Below are positions 1 through 7,954 of a stretch of 9,709 nt of DNA, piece after piece. The position numbers and the translations under genes were made by a program. The first letter of the stretch is position 1, and each line of letters opens with the position of its first letter. The notes beneath the pieces were generated by a model. The model saw only the letters and a list, made by a program, of their open reading frames with translations, was not told the origin of the DNA and searched no databases. Source of the DNA: Yoonia sp. (GTDB taxonomy: Bacteria; Pseudomonadota; Alphaproteobacteria; Rhodobacterales; Rhodobacteraceae); assembly GCA_020627605.1 (NCBI GenBank), contig JAHDGO010000049.1, positions 1-9,709 of the forward strand. Reading direction: 5' to 3'.

Positions 1-220
1 TGAAACCGATATAGCTCAGCAGGGCGACAAAGGCAGAACCGACGATCTGCAGCATCTGCCACAGCGCGCCCTCCATCACGGCCATCAGGCCGAACTCACG
101 GATAAAGCGGATGTTGGCCATCGACATCTGAAACAGGTTCAGTGTGGCATAGGCAAAAACGATGGTCAGCAACCCCGCGATCAACAGGACAACGACTGCG
201 GGGTAGCGGTTCAGGCGCAT
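1..220 (-). CDS. Small membrane protein, N-terminal part only (runs off the left end)
   Basis: The reading frame opens with ATG at 220-218 and stays open for 73 codons to the edge of the window, so the C-terminus is missing. It begins [21 protein letters not shown] positively charged N-terminus is followed by a hydrophobic segment at about residues 8-29, then a short amphipathic stretch (MSMANIRFIREFG), and a second hydrophobic segment begins near residue 53. This suggests an inner-membrane protein with at least two helices. The start ATG shares one base with the hslU stop codon (TGATG), and no good Shine-Dalgarno sequence precedes it, so translation probably depends on ribosomes finishing hslU. 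I do not recognise a family and assign no function. Being the last visible gene of the hslV-hslU operon is the only functional hint. The coding call is fairly sure from the coupled start and the membrane-like composition. Confidence 0.65.
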   Translation of the reverse strand, partial: MRLNRYPAVVVLLIAGLLTIVFAYATLNLFQMSMANIRFIREFGLMAVMEGALWQMLQIVGSAFVALLSYIGF

Positions 221-1530
221 CAAAGCACGTAACGGCTGACATCCATCGACCGCGACAGTTCGCCAAGATGTTTCTCGACAAAGGCCGCATCGACGGCGAT
301 CTCTTCGCCCGCGCGGTCAGGCGCGTTGAAGGACAGATCCTCGAATACCCGTTCGATCACCGTGTAAAGCCGCCGCGCACCGATGTTTTCAACGGACTCG
401 TTGACCTCTGCCGCGATTTTGGCGAGCGCTGCGATCCCGTCATCCGTGAAGGTGACGGTGACCTCTTCGGTTTTCATCAGGGCGGAATACTGCAGTGTCA
501 GCGCGTTGTCGGTTTCCGTCAGGATGCGGATGAAATCCTCTTCCGTCAGCGCGCGTAATTCGACCCGGATCGGCAGGCGACCCTGCAATTCCGGCAGCAG
601 GTCGGATGGTTTGGCCACGTGGAACGCGCCGGAGGCGATGAACAGGATGTGGTCGGTCTTGATCGGCCCGTGTTTGGTGCTGACGGTCGTGCCTTCGATC
701 AGTGGCAAGAGGTCACGCTGCACCCCTTCGCGCGACACATCCGCCCCGCGCCGGTCGGCGCTGGCGCAGACCTTGTCGATCTCATCAAGGAAGACGATGC
801 CGTTCTGTTCCACCGCTTCCAGCGCGGCCTTGGTCACGGTTTCATCGTCCAGCAGTTTGTCAGCCTCATCCGCAATCAGCGCATCATAGCTTTCAGCGAC
901 GCTCATGCGTTTTTTGACAGTGCGCCCGCCCATGGCTTTGCCGAAAAGATCGCCAAGGTTCATCATGCCGCCCATACCGGGGCCAGGCTGGCCGGGGATT
1001 TCAAACCCTCCCAGCGGGTTGGATGTGTCAGACAGCTCCAGCTCGATCACTGTGTCATCCAGCTCGCCCGATTTCAGTTTCTTGCGGAACATCTCGCGGG
1101 TTGCATCCCGGGCGTCGGTGCCCGCAACGGCGGTGATCACGCGCTCTTCGGCGGCTTGATAGGCTTTGGCCTTCACGTCCTCGCGCATGTGTTCGCGGGT
1201 GTCGATGATGGCCGTGTCCACCAGATCGCGGATGATCTGTTCTACATCACGACCGACATAACCGACCTCGGTAAATTTCGTGGCCTCGACCTTGAGGAAC
1301 GGTGCGCGCGCCAGCTTCGCCAGACGGCGCGAGATTTCGGTTTTGCCGACACCGGTGGGGCCGATCATCAGGATGTTTTTTGGATAAACCTCGTCCCGCA
1401 GGTCATCGCCCAGCTGCTTGCGCCGCCACCGGTTGCGCAGGGCGACGGCCACGGCGCGTTTCGCGCCTTTCTGGCCGATGATGAAACGGTCAAGTTCCGA
1501 GACGATTTCGCGGGGGGTCAGGTCAGTCAT
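220..1530 (-). CDS. hslU: HslU, ATPase/unfoldase subunit of the HslUV protease
   Basis: HslU is a cytoplasmic AAA+ ATPase of the Clp/Hsp100 group. It forms a hexameric ring that unfolds substrates and threads them into the HslV peptidase. The 436-residue product matches the usual length (E. coli HslU has 443). Visible landmarks are the Walker A motif GPTGVGKT (57-64), the pore loop GYVG (90-93), an inserted I domain at about 108-240 with a Gly/Met-rich stretch ([18 protein letters not shown]), Walker B VFLDEID (246-252), the conserved [15 protein letters not shown] segment (311-325) and the sensor-2 motif GARRL (384-388). The C-terminus SRYVL is the type of tail that inserts between HslV subunits to activate it. 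The frame extends 15 codons further upstream, but ATG at 1530 gives the family start [13 protein letters not shown]. It has an AGGA ribosome site five bases before it (1536-1539), which overlaps the TAG stop of the preceding membrane-protein gene. This points to coupled translation within the hslV operon. Confidence 0.97.
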   Translation of the reverse strand: MTDLTPREIVSELDRFIIGQKGAKRAVAVALRNRWRRKQLGDDLRDEVYPKNILMIGPTGVGKTEISRRLAKLARAPFLKVEATKFTEVGYVGRDVEQIIRDLVDTAIIDTREHMREDVKAKAYQAAEERVITAVAGTDARDATREMFRKKLKSGELDDTVIELELSDTSNPLGGFEIPGQPGPGMGGMMNLGDLFGKAMGGRTVKKRMSVAESYDALIADEADKLLDDETVTKAALEAVEQNGIVFLDEIDKVCASADRRGADVSREGVQRDLLPLIEGTTVSTKHGPIKTDHILFIASGAFHVAKPSDLLPELQGRLPIRVELRALTEEDFIRILTETDNALTLQYSALMKTEEVTVTFTDDGIAALAKIAAEVNESVENIGARRLYTVIERVFEDLSFNAPDRAGEEIAVDAAFVEKHLGELSRSMDVSRYVL

Positions 1531-1537
1531 ATTGGTC

Positions 1538-2611
1538 CTAAGCGTGGGATGGGGGCAGGCGGTGGAGGGGTACAAACCCCGGCATCAGCCGCAGAACACG
1601 GGCGCGGATCCGTTCCCAGAACGCGCCGAGCAGAAGAAGGACGATCCCAAGGATCAGCACGGTCAGCGCGGCACCTTCACCGTCAAACACAGTCGCGGCC
1701 AGCGCCACGATGTATCCGATGGCGGCAATCAGGAACGACCGCCGGTCGATGATGATGGCGACAAGGGCAAAAAGCATCAAGACGCAAAACAGGATGATGT
1801 CGGCGCTTGCAGCCTCTGAGTTGAGAAGGGAAAGCGCCAGCGTGTTCACCAGCGCCGGGGCCGCAACGACATGCAGCCAGAACCCGTTGGCCGCACGGCG
1901 GGTCACGCGGTGCGGGTCACTCATGTCGAAGATCATCGCGACGGCAAAGACAAGGACACCCAGCACCAGCGTAATCCAGGCGAAAGGGCCGCCCGCGGAC
2001 AAAAGAAAGAACTGGCTGATATCGTCAATCCGTCCGCCCTGGCTGGCGGTAAAGACGATCGCGACCGCAAAAAGCCCGACCGCGATCATCGCCATGGCAA
2101 AGGGGACGCGGAAACGCCACCAATAGACCAGCAGCGTCAGCGTTGCGAGAAACAGCGGCAGTGGCACACTGGTATAGTCGTTCTGAGCCACCATAAACGG
2201 CTCTGACATTCCGAGGATAAAGCTGCTGGCTGCGTTGATGCCGAACAGGACCGACAGCGCGATTGCGGGTGCCACCATGCGCCGTTTGCGCACAAAGTAT
2301 TCTGACAAAAGCCAGAGCATTGCGCCGCTCAGCACGCCGGCAATCACGGTGTTCCGTTGCAGGCTGCCAAAGGCCATTTGGTCACCAAGGATCAGTGCAA
2401 GCACCCCGGACCACCCCATCGCAAGGATCAAGAGACCCACCACAATGAAAATCTCGTTGAAGCCTTTGAACAGCTCAAAGGGTTCATCACCGGGATGCAG
2501 GTTTTCGCGTGCGCCGCGGCGGCTGTCGGACAGGCTGATCAGATCAGCCGCCTGTTTTTCGTTGATCAGGCCAGATGCAACTGCGGCGCGAATATCGTCG
2601 CGCACGATCAT
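1538..2611 (-). CDS. Polytopic membrane protein, DUF2157-like, between hslV and hslU
   Basis: This 357-residue protein has a soluble N-terminal region of about 50 residues ([19 protein letters not shown], a short helical segment typical of DUF2157 proteins). About ten hydrophobic helices follow, near 52-75, 87-106, 112-135, 149-164, 168-188, 207-228, 243-262, 268-287, 290-308 and 314-332. A short basic tail with several prolines ends the protein. It is therefore an integral inner-membrane protein. No catalytic motif is visible and the biochemical role is unknown. The DUF2157 assignment is made from memory of the N-terminal helix and overall layout. The ATG overlaps the hslV stop by four bases (ATGA at 2611-2608), with a weak GGAG about 11 bases upstream. 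Its TAG stop lies inside the hslU ribosome-binding site. The gene is thus embedded in the hslV-hslU operon and probably made in proportion to the protease, although nothing in the sequence shows that it interacts with HslUV. Confidence 0.85.
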   Translation of the reverse strand: MIVRDDIRAAVASGLINEKQAADLISLSDSRRGARENLHPGDEPFELFKGFNEIFIVVGLLILAMGWSGVLALILGDQMAFGSLQRNTVIAGVLSGAMLWLLSEYFVRKRRMVAPAIALSVLFGINAASSFILGMSEPFMVAQNDYTSVPLPLFLATLTLLVYWWRFRVPFAMAMIAVGLFAVAIVFTASQGGRIDDISQFFLLSAGGPFAWITLVLGVLVFAVAMIFDMSDPHRVTRRAANGFWLHVVAAPALVNTLALSLLNSEAASADIILFCVLMLFALVAIIIDRRSFLIAAIGYIVALAATVFDGEGAALTVLILGIVLLLLGAFWERIRARVLRLMPGFVPLHRLPPSHA

Positions 2612-3165
2612 GATGACAGGCTCTCCACCGTCAGGTTGCCATTGGTGTAGACGCAGATATCGGCGGCAATCGCCATGGCGCGTCGCGCAATCTCTTCGGC
2701 CTTCAGGTCGGTGCCCATCATCGCGCGACCTGCCGCAAGCGCGTAGTTCCCGCCAGAGCCGATGGCCGCGATATCATGTTCAGGTTCCAGCACGTCACCT
2801 GCACCGGTGATCACGAACAGCTCTTTGCCGTCGCTGACGATCAGCATCGCCTCCAGCTTTTGCAGGTATTTGTCGGTGCGCCAGTCCTTGGCGAGCTCCA
2901 CACTGGCGCGCGCGAGCTGCCCCGGCGTGGCCTCCAGCTTTTTCTCCAGCCGTTCGAGCAGGGTAAAGGCGTCGGCGGTTGATCCGGCAAAACCACAGAT
3001 CACGTCCTGCCCGCCCGGTGACAGGCGGCGGACCTTGCGGGCGGTGCCCTTGATGACGGTCTGGCCAAGGCTGACCTGTCCGTCGCCTGCGATCACAACC
3101 TCGCCCGCCTTGCGCACACCGATGATGGTTGTGCCATGCCAGCCGGGAAATTCTTCGCTTGCCAT
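2608..3165 (-). CDS. hslV: HslV, proteasome-like peptidase subunit of HslUV
   Basis: HslV is a cytoplasmic threonine peptidase related to proteasome beta subunits. Two hexameric rings of it degrade proteins delivered by HslU. The 185-residue product shows the family signature [20 protein letters not shown]. The catalytic nucleophile is predicted to be Thr12, with Asp28, Lys39 and Lys44 matching E. coli Asp17, Lys28 and Lys33. [12 protein letters not shown] and [15 protein letters not shown] are further conserved blocks. Unlike E. coli HslV, where the threonine directly follows the initiator Met, eleven residues precede it ([11 protein letters not shown]). They would have to be removed by self-cleavage between Gly11 and Thr12, as in other alphaproteobacteria. 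The frame is open far upstream, but ATG at 3165 has a strong AAGGAG site (3172-3177, six-base spacer), and no in-frame ATG, GTG or TTG lies nearer the threonine. It is the first gene of the hslV-membrane protein-hslU operon. Confidence 0.97.
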   Translation of the reverse strand: MASEEFPGWHGTTIIGVRKAGEVVIAGDGQVSLGQTVIKGTARKVRRLSPGGQDVICGFAGSTADAFTLLERLEKKLEATPGQLARASVELAKDWRTDKYLQKLEAMLIVSDGKELFVITGAGDVLEPEHDIAAIGSGGNYALAAGRAMMGTDLKAEEIARRAMAIAADICVYTNGNLTVESLSS

Positions 3166-3171
3166 CGCCTG

Positions 3172-3177
3172 CTCCTT
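3172..3177 (-). promoter_or_regulatory. Ribosome-binding site of hslV
   Basis: AAGGAG lies six bases before the ATG at 3165 on the minus strand. It decides the hslV start in favour of this ATG, because the frame is open for another 156 codons upstream. Confidence 0.85.
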
Positions 3178-3189
3178 CGTTCGCTTGTC

Positions 3190-3220
3190 ACTATATGGCG
3201 GGGGGTGTGGCCGCAAACAA
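3190..3220 (-). promoter_or_regulatory. Candidate hslV operon promoter, possibly heat-shock type
   Basis: On the minus strand TTGTTT (3220-3215) is followed after 17 bases by CATATA (3197-3192), which runs into TATAGT (3195-3190). The region just before it is C-rich (ACCCCCCGCCATATAG). This resembles a sigma-70 promoter, and also the CCCCAT-type -10 of RpoH (sigma-32) promoters with a TTG-containing -35. hslVU is a classical heat-shock operon in E. coli, so RpoH control would fit. The match is imperfect and was found by eye only. It lies 25 bases before the hslV start, a short leader that includes the ribosome site. Confidence 0.4.
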
Positions 3221-3267
3221 CCCCGGGCGGCTTGTTCCCGCGCAGGGCTGTGTCTAGCCTCTGGGCG

Positions 3268-4176
3268 ATGAGCGCGAAGAACACCGTCACATTCTATCTG
3301 CACCCTGCCTTGCGCAGGCAGGCCGAAAACGGCAATCACAACTTTCTGTCGCTGGTGGGTGCCGTGCTGGCGGATGCCGGTTTGGAGGTCGCCTATGACG
3401 GCGATGATGATCTGGCGCGCCTGCGGGCGAAGGCGCGACCGGGCTATAGCCTGTTTCTGATGCAGCCGCCCGTGAACAGCCGGGGATTGGTGTTTCGCAA
3501 AACCTACCTTTACCCGTTCTGGCATATCGAAAAGCAGCCGGAGCGTTGGGCGTGGCCCGTGGCCCTGGACCGGTTCGATCCCGCAGCTGTGCCAGCGCAT
3601 AAGGCTGCGAATTTCTTTCGCTATTGGCGGCAACGCCTGTTTGGCGACGTGGCGGAACAGATCACCAGATCAGGTTTTGTCTATGTGCCATTGCAGGGGC
3701 AATTGTTGCGGCAGCGGTCCTTTCAAAGCTGTAGCCCGCTGGAAATGTTGGAAACCGTGCTGGCAAACGACCCGACGCGCCGGGTCATCGCGACGCTGCA
3801 CCCATCAGAAACCTACCACCGGGCAGAGCAAGGGGCGTTAGAGGCGCTGATGGCGCACCATCCCCGGCTGGAGGTCACGATGGGGGATCCTGCCAAGTAC
3901 CTGCAAAGCTGCGATTATGTGGTGACGCAAAATTCCAGCGTTGGGTTCATGGGGTACTTTTTCGAAAAGCCGCTGATCCTGTTTGGCCGTGCCGATTTTC
4001 ATCACATCGCGTTGTCAGGTGATGACGGGCAGGCCTTTGCCCAGGTGATGCGGCACAGGCCGAACTACGGGGCCTATCTTTACTGGTTTCTGCAACTGCG
4101 TGCGATCAATGCGGGACGGCCAGAGGCACGCAAACGCATTCAAACCGTTCTGCGCGGCCACGGCTGGCCAGTGTGA
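3268..4176 (+). CDS. Capsular polysaccharide synthesis-like protein (KpsC/KpsS-type glycosyltransferase fold)
   Basis: The 302-residue product has no signal peptide or membrane helix, so it is probably cytoplasmic. Its C-terminal half carries blocks typical of capsule synthesis proteins related to KpsC and KpsS, the beta-Kdo transferases that build the lipid-linked linker of capsules: VYVPLQGQ (138-145), a HPSE motif in ATLHPSE (178-181), and [18 protein letters not shown] (218-235) followed by [13 protein letters not shown]. The family assignment rests on these remembered motifs; substrate and acceptor are unknown. The N-terminal half ([20 protein letters not shown]) looks less conserved. 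No other capsule or polysaccharide gene lies in the window, so this is an isolated gene. ATG at 3268 is chosen because the conserved-looking sequence starts soon after it, but it has no clear ribosome site. An in-frame GTG at 3250 with AGGG three bases before it is a possible alternative (308 residues). The frame stays open further upstream across the intergenic region, which is probably chance. Confidence 0.8.
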   Translation: MSAKNTVTFYLHPALRRQAENGNHNFLSLVGAVLADAGLEVAYDGDDDLARLRAKARPGYSLFLMQPPVNSRGLVFRKTYLYPFWHIEKQPERWAWPVALDRFDPAAVPAHKAANFFRYWRQRLFGDVAEQITRSGFVYVPLQGQLLRQRSFQSCSPLEMLETVLANDPTRRVIATLHPSETYHRAEQGALEALMAHHPRLEVTMGDPAKYLQSCDYVVTQNSSVGFMGYFFEKPLILFGRADFHHIALSGDDGQAFAQVMRHRPNYGAYLYWFLQLRAINAGRPEARKRIQTVLRGHGWPV

Positions 4177-4185
4177 ACCGGTACG

Positions 4186-4212
4186 AAAAAGGGCGCCGCA
4201 ATGGGCGCCCTT
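4186..4212. terminator. Rho-independent terminator between the convergent genes
   Basis: AAGGGCGCC (4189-4197) pairs perfectly with GGCGCCCTT (4204-4212) around a six-base loop (GCAATG). On the minus strand the stem runs directly into T residues (complement of the A run 4186-4190), making a good terminator 23 bases after the trxA stop. On the plus strand the stem is followed by TTCTATCT, a weaker tail, 12 bases after the end of the capsule-like gene. It probably serves trxA mainly and the opposing gene secondarily. Confidence 0.8.
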
Positions 4213-4235
4213 CTATCTGGTCAGGCAGAGCGGAT

Positions 4236-4556
4236 TCAGATCGACTCTTCAATCCAGCCCTGAATGGCGGCTTTTGGTGCCGCGCCCGCCTTGTTGGAGA
4301 CGACTTCACCATTCTTGAAGACGAACAGTGCAGGAATGCCGCGCACGCCCATCTGAGCCGGAGAATTAGGGTTTTCGTCGACGTTGACTTTGACGATCTT
4401 CACCTTGCCGTCCATCTCGGCAGACAACTCTTCCAAAGCCGGGCCGATCTGTTTGCAGGGGCCGCACCACTCAGCCCAGAAATCCACCACCACGGGGATA
4501 TCGGACTGGCGGACTTCGGCGTCAAAGGTTGCGTCGGTGACTGCTACGGTTGCCAT
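4236..4556 (-). CDS. trxA: Thioredoxin 1
   Basis: Thioredoxin is a small cytoplasmic protein that reduces disulfides in enzymes such as ribonucleotide reductase, and is itself recharged by NADPH through thioredoxin reductase. The 106-residue product has the usual length and all key features: the active site WCGPC (30-34), the buried acid Asp25 in VVVDFWAEW, the cis-proline Pro75 in GIPALFVF, and a closing helix ([11 protein letters not shown]). No signal peptide is present. A strong AAGGAG (4564-4569) seven bases upstream supports the ATG at 4556. The gene follows addA in the same direction with a 59-bp gap, so it may be the last gene of the addBA unit, read from its own promoter, or both. 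The hairpin at 4189-4212 ends the transcript. addB-addA-trxA is a common order in alphaproteobacteria. Confidence 0.97.
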   Translation of the reverse strand: MATVAVTDATFDAEVRQSDIPVVVDFWAEWCGPCKQIGPALEELSAEMDGKVKIVKVNVDENPNSPAQMGVRGIPALFVFKNGEVVSNKAGAAPKAAIQGWIEESI

Positions 4557-4590
4557 CAGGTTACTCCTTGGCGAAAAACATTGAAGTCGG

Positions 4591-4619
4591 AACCTATGAA
4601 CCGCCGCCCGTCAGGTCAA
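4591..4619 (-). promoter_or_regulatory. Weak candidate promoter for trxA
   Basis: On the minus strand TTGACC (4619-4614), which overlaps the addA stop codon, is followed after 17 bases by TAGGTT (4596-4591). The -35 element is close to consensus and the -10 element is poor. A separate trxA promoter would make sense because thioredoxin is normally needed in far larger amounts than AddAB, but this match is by eye and could be chance. Confidence 0.25.
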
Positions 4620-7600
4620 GACGTTGCAATGGCTTTCAGGCTTTCGTGAAGAAGATCATCAGGCAGCGGCATCAGGATACATTGATGGGTCCACAAAATC
4701 GCGGTCTGCACCTGATGATCGGGGTAGATCTGGCGCAATGCGGCCGCATAGACGGCCATCTGGCGCAGCAACCCATCCGGCGTCTCGGCAGGGGTGGCGG
4801 GGATCAGGCGGTTTGATTTGTAGTCAATCGCCGTTACCGCGCCGTCGGTGATCAGCAGACGGTCAATGGCACCATGGATGCGGCCCAGACCGGGCAGATC
4901 GGCAGTCACCGACACCTCTGTCAGGGCGTCGCTGGTCCAAAGATGCTGCAGATCGGGGGCGTCGATCAGCGCGCGGACCTCATCCACCAGTGACAGATCG
5001 CCGGCGCCGACCAGTTGCTGGCCCAATGCCTGCCGCGCGTCCGGGTCGGCCATGGGCAGATGTTCCAGCAACACATGGATCAGTGTGCCGCGCGCCTTTG
5101 CGTCCTCTTCATCCCAGACCGCAGGGTCGCCGGGCAGTACCTTGGCCCCGCCCAGATCAGAAGGGGCGCGGGTTGTCTGGCGTTCAGGTTCCGGTAAAGG
5201 GCCAAAGTCCGGCAGGTCGATCTGCGGGGCCGCGACTGGCGTGACGCTGATCTGCGCAGGTCCGTCCCAGTCACCCGTCGCCACGCGCCTGACCGCCAAG
5301 GCACCATGTGTCGCATCTGTTTCGTCGCGCTGCGCCATGCCGTCGGCCACGATATTGTACCAGCTTTCATCACCTGTCCCGACATCGCCAGCCGCCCCGA
5401 CGATCAGCCATTTTTCTGCCCGCGTCATGGCGACATAGAGCAGGCGCATCCGCTCGCGCGCCTGTTTTTCTGCGACAGCCTCGCGCAGGTTGGCCACGAT
5501 GGGTGCGGCATTGTCCTTGGCGGTTTTCCAGATCAGATGATCCAGCCCCGGCAGCAGTTCCTGTTTGACCTCGTTCTTCCGCTTGGCGGTGTCCGGCAGG
5601 ATCACGATGGGGGCTTCCAGCCCCTTGGCCCCATGCACCGTCATCACGCGGATGCGATCACCCTGACTGTCCATCTGGCGCTTGATCTCCAGATCATCGG
5701 TCTGCATCCAGACAAGGAACCCTGTCAGACTTGGCACCCCGGTGCTTTCATAGGCCAATGCCTGCGACAGCAGCGCGTCGATGCCGTCTTCAGCCTCTGG
5801 CCCCAGCCGGGCCAGCAGTTTGCGCCGCCCGTCATGCCGGGTCAGGATACGTTCGATCAGGTCATAGGGGCGCAGAAAATCCGCGCGGTTCCGCAGATCG
5901 GCGATGACAGCCAGCGTGTCGGCATGTTCGGACCCGCGCAGGGCCGTCCACAGGAATGACTTGTCAGGCCGGTGGTGGGCAAGGGTGAACAAATCCTGCT
6001 CTGACCAGCCGAACAAGGGCGACCGCAGTGCGGCAGCAAGCGACAGGTCATCCTCTGGCAAAGCCAGAAAGTTCAGAAGTGCCGTCAAATCCTTGACCGC
6101 CAGTTCCGCGCCAACCCGCAAACGGTCTGCCCCGGCGATGTTCAGACCCGCTGTTTTGCAGGCGCGGATGATTTCGGCAAAGAGCTCTGACCGGCGCTGC
6201 ACGAGGATCAGAAAATCGCCCTCTGTGATGGGGCGGCGGTTGTAGGTGTCAGACTGCCCATCTTCGACCGGGATAGTGTCATGCTTGATCATATGGGTGA
6301 TCTGGTCTGCAACCCGCTGCGCCATCATGACGGTGTGATCCTTGGCGCTGGGCAGGTCGACCGGTTCGTACCAAAGCCTGTCGTCTTCACCGTCGGATTT
6401 TTCCACCACTGGCCATAAATCCACGCGCCCCGGCATTGCCTCCTTAAAGGCGATATGGGTCAGCCTGTCGTCCATTCCTTCGGCGCGCGGGCCGGTGAAT
6501 GTGGCGTCAACAACGGACAGGATGGCTTGCGACGACCTGAATGAATGATCAAGCGATGTGACCTCAAACGGTTTGTCGATTGCCCGGTGGGTCGCCTTGA
6601 AATGCGCCTGCATCTGGTCAAAGGCCGCGGGGTCAGCACCCTGAAACGAATAGATCGACTGCTTTTTGTCACCCACGACAAAAATGGTGCGGCTGCGGTC
6701 CGGCTGCGCGCCTTCACCAGTGGCAAATTCCTGCGTCAGTTGTTCGATCACGGCCCATTGGGTGGGGCTGGTGTCCTGCGCCTCATCCACCAGAATATGG
6801 TCGATGCCGCCATCCAGCCGGAACAGCACCCATTGCGCGACCAGTGGGTCGGTCAGCAGCGCCTTGGCCTTGCGGATCAGATCATCAAAGTCGAGCGCAC
6901 CCATGGCCAGTTTGCGCGCCGCGTAGGCCGGAACAAACCGCGTGGCAAAGGCGTAAAGGGCGGCGGTGCGGTCATAGGCCAGAAGGGCAAGGCGCAGAGG
7001 GCGAATATCCTCGATCCGGCCCATCAGCACGTCCAGATCTGCGATCAGATCGGGGTTGGCCTCTCGCGTGCCCTTTGTAGGCAGCGCGCCAATCTTGGCG
7101 GTGAAAGGTGACTTTGCGCTGCTGCCGGTCAGGAACAGCTTTTCAAGCTGTTCCAGCACTTGGTCCGGGCCGGGGTTAGCTGACAACAGGGCGTTCAGGG
7201 CTGCCGCAAGTTTCTGGTCATTGGTCGACCCACCAACACAGGCATCGGCAAGCTGGCGCAGAAGGTCGCGGTCGCACACTTCGTCACAGAAATGGTCAAC
7301 CGTCAGCCCCTCTGGCAGATCAAGCGTGGCGCGCAGGCTGGCGGCATCAAAATCGTCACCAAAAGCATCCGCATGTTTGGCGATCTCTGCGGTGAATTTG
7401 CCCAGATCATCACCAGTGAAATGCGCCAGCAGGCCATGGACGACATCGGCGTCGGGGCCCTGCACCATTGCGTCGACCACCTCGGCGCGCAAAAGCTCTG
7501 CGTCGCGGTCTTCCATCTCGCGGAATTGTGGGCTGACCTGCGCCTCCAGCGGAAAGCGGCGCAGGATCCCGGCACAAAAGGAATGGATCGTCTGAATTTT

Positions 7601-7954
7601 CAACCCGCCGGGCGTTTCGATGGCGCGGGCAAAGAGCGTGCGCGCCTGATCGCGTTGCGTCCTGTCTATCTGCCGCTCGACCCCAAGCGTCTGCAACTCC
7701 TGCTGCAGGGCTGCGTCCGGCATCATCGCCCATGCCCCGAGCCGTTTGAACAGGCGGTTCTGCATCTCTGCCGCTGCGGCCTTTGTATAGGTCAGGCAGA
7801 GGATGTTCTGGGGTGAGACGTCTTCAAGCAATAGCCGCGCCACACGGTCGGTCAGCACCCGCGTTTTGCCGGACCCCGCATTGGCCGTCAGCCATGTCGA
7901 TATGCGCGGATCAGCAGCCTCGACCTGGCGCTGGGTGGCGGCATCGCGCATCAT
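4616..7954 (-). CDS. addA: AddA, helicase-nuclease subunit for double-strand break repair
   Basis: AddA is the UvrD/RecB-like 3'-5' helicase and nuclease subunit of AddAB, the alphaproteobacterial counterpart of RecBCD. It unwinds and resects DNA ends before RecA loading. The 1112-residue product is full length for the alphaproteobacterial form. Superfamily 1A motifs appear in order: Q motif region (TQRQVEAADP, 7-16), Walker A AGSGKT (26-31), motif Ia LCLTYTKAAAAEMQ (52-65), Walker B LVDEAQD (388-394), motif III VVGDKKQSIYSFQGADP (426-442), motif IV DHSFRSSQAIL (469-479), motif V VMTVHGAKGLEAPIVI (770-785) and motif VI LLYVAMTRAEKW (838-849). The C-terminal RecB-type nuclease domain follows, with His960 (GTLIHVLLEHL), Asp1031, Asp1044 and Lys1046 (AIDYKSN) and Gln1065/Tyr1069. 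All catalytic residues look intact. The start ATG at 7954 overlaps the addB stop by four bases (ATGA) and has AGAGGT six bases before it inside addB. A second in-frame ATG directly follows. Expression is therefore coupled to addB. Confidence 0.97.
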   Translation of the reverse strand: MMRDAATQRQVEAADPRISTWLTANAGSGKTRVLTDRVARLLLEDVSPQNILCLTYTKAAAAEMQNRLFKRLGAWAMMPDAALQQELQTLGVERQIDRTQRDQARTLFARAIETPGGLKIQTIHSFCAGILRRFPLEAQVSPQFREMEDRDAELLRAEVVDAMVQGPDADVVHGLLAHFTGDDLGKFTAEIAKHADAFGDDFDAASLRATLDLPEGLTVDHFCDEVCDRDLLRQLADACVGGSTNDQKLAAALNALLSANPGPDQVLEQLEKLFLTGSSAKSPFTAKIGALPTKGTREANPDLIADLDVLMGRIEDIRPLRLALLAYDRTAALYAFATRFVPAYAARKLAMGALDFDDLIRKAKALLTDPLVAQWVLFRLDGGIDHILVDEAQDTSPTQWAVIEQLTQEFATGEGAQPDRSRTIFVVGDKKQSIYSFQGADPAAFDQMQAHFKATHRAIDKPFEVTSLDHSFRSSQAILSVVDATFTGPRAEGMDDRLTHIAFKEAMPGRVDLWPVVEKSDGEDDRLWYEPVDLPSAKDHTVMMAQRVADQITHMIKHDTIPVEDGQSDTYNRRPITEGDFLILVQRRSELFAEIIRACKTAGLNIAGADRLRVGAELAVKDLTALLNFLALPEDDLSLAAALRSPLFGWSEQDLFTLAHHRPDKSFLWTALRGSEHADTLAVIADLRNRADFLRPYDLIERILTRHDGRRKLLARLGPEAEDGIDALLSQALAYESTGVPSLTGFLVWMQTDDLEIKRQMDSQGDRIRVMTVHGAKGLEAPIVILPDTAKRKNEVKQELLPGLDHLIWKTAKDNAAPIVANLREAVAEKQARERMRLLYVAMTRAEKWLIVGAAGDVGTGDESWYNIVADGMAQRDETDATHGALAVRRVATGDWDGPAQISVTPVAAPQIDLPDFGPLPEPERQTTRAPSDLGGAKVLPGDPAVWDEEDAKARGTLIHVLLEHLPMADPDARQALGQQLVGAGDLSLVDEVRALIDAPDLQHLWTSDALTEVSVTADLPGLGRIHGAIDRLLITDGAVTAIDYKSNRLIPATPAETPDGLLRQMAVYAAALRQIYPDHQVQTAILWTHQCILMPLPDDLLHESLKAIATS

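Noticed and set aside
1531..1575. Fifteen-residue N-terminal extension of HslU starting at 1575
   Set aside because: The family start [10 protein letters not shown] at 1530 has its own ribosome site; the extension overlaps the end of the upstream gene.
619..1752. Long plus-strand open frame (377 codons) opposite hslU
   Set aside because: It lies antisense to a clearly real hslU, has no ribosome site or recognisable motif, and its composition is what the complementary strand of a GC-rich gene produces.
3201..3224. GGGGGT...ACCCC inverted repeat between hslV and the capsule-like gene
   Set aside because: Only about five base pairs with a large loop; too weak to call a hairpin or operator.
3136..3267. 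Upstream extension of the capsule-like gene to an ATG at 3136
   Set aside because: That would overlap the start of hslV and cover the whole promoter region; the added residues look like translated spacer.
3166..3633. Upstream extension of the hslV frame by 156 codons
   Set aside because: It runs antisense through the capsule-like gene, the extra sequence is low-complexity Arg/Gln/His-rich, and the strong AAGGAG at 3172-3177 marks the real start.
5306..5959. Plus-strand open frame of 217 codons opposite addA, and others like it at 6545-7111 and 7292-7816
   Set aside because: All are antisense to the intact addA coding sequence, with odd His/Arg/Gln-rich composition and no family resemblance.
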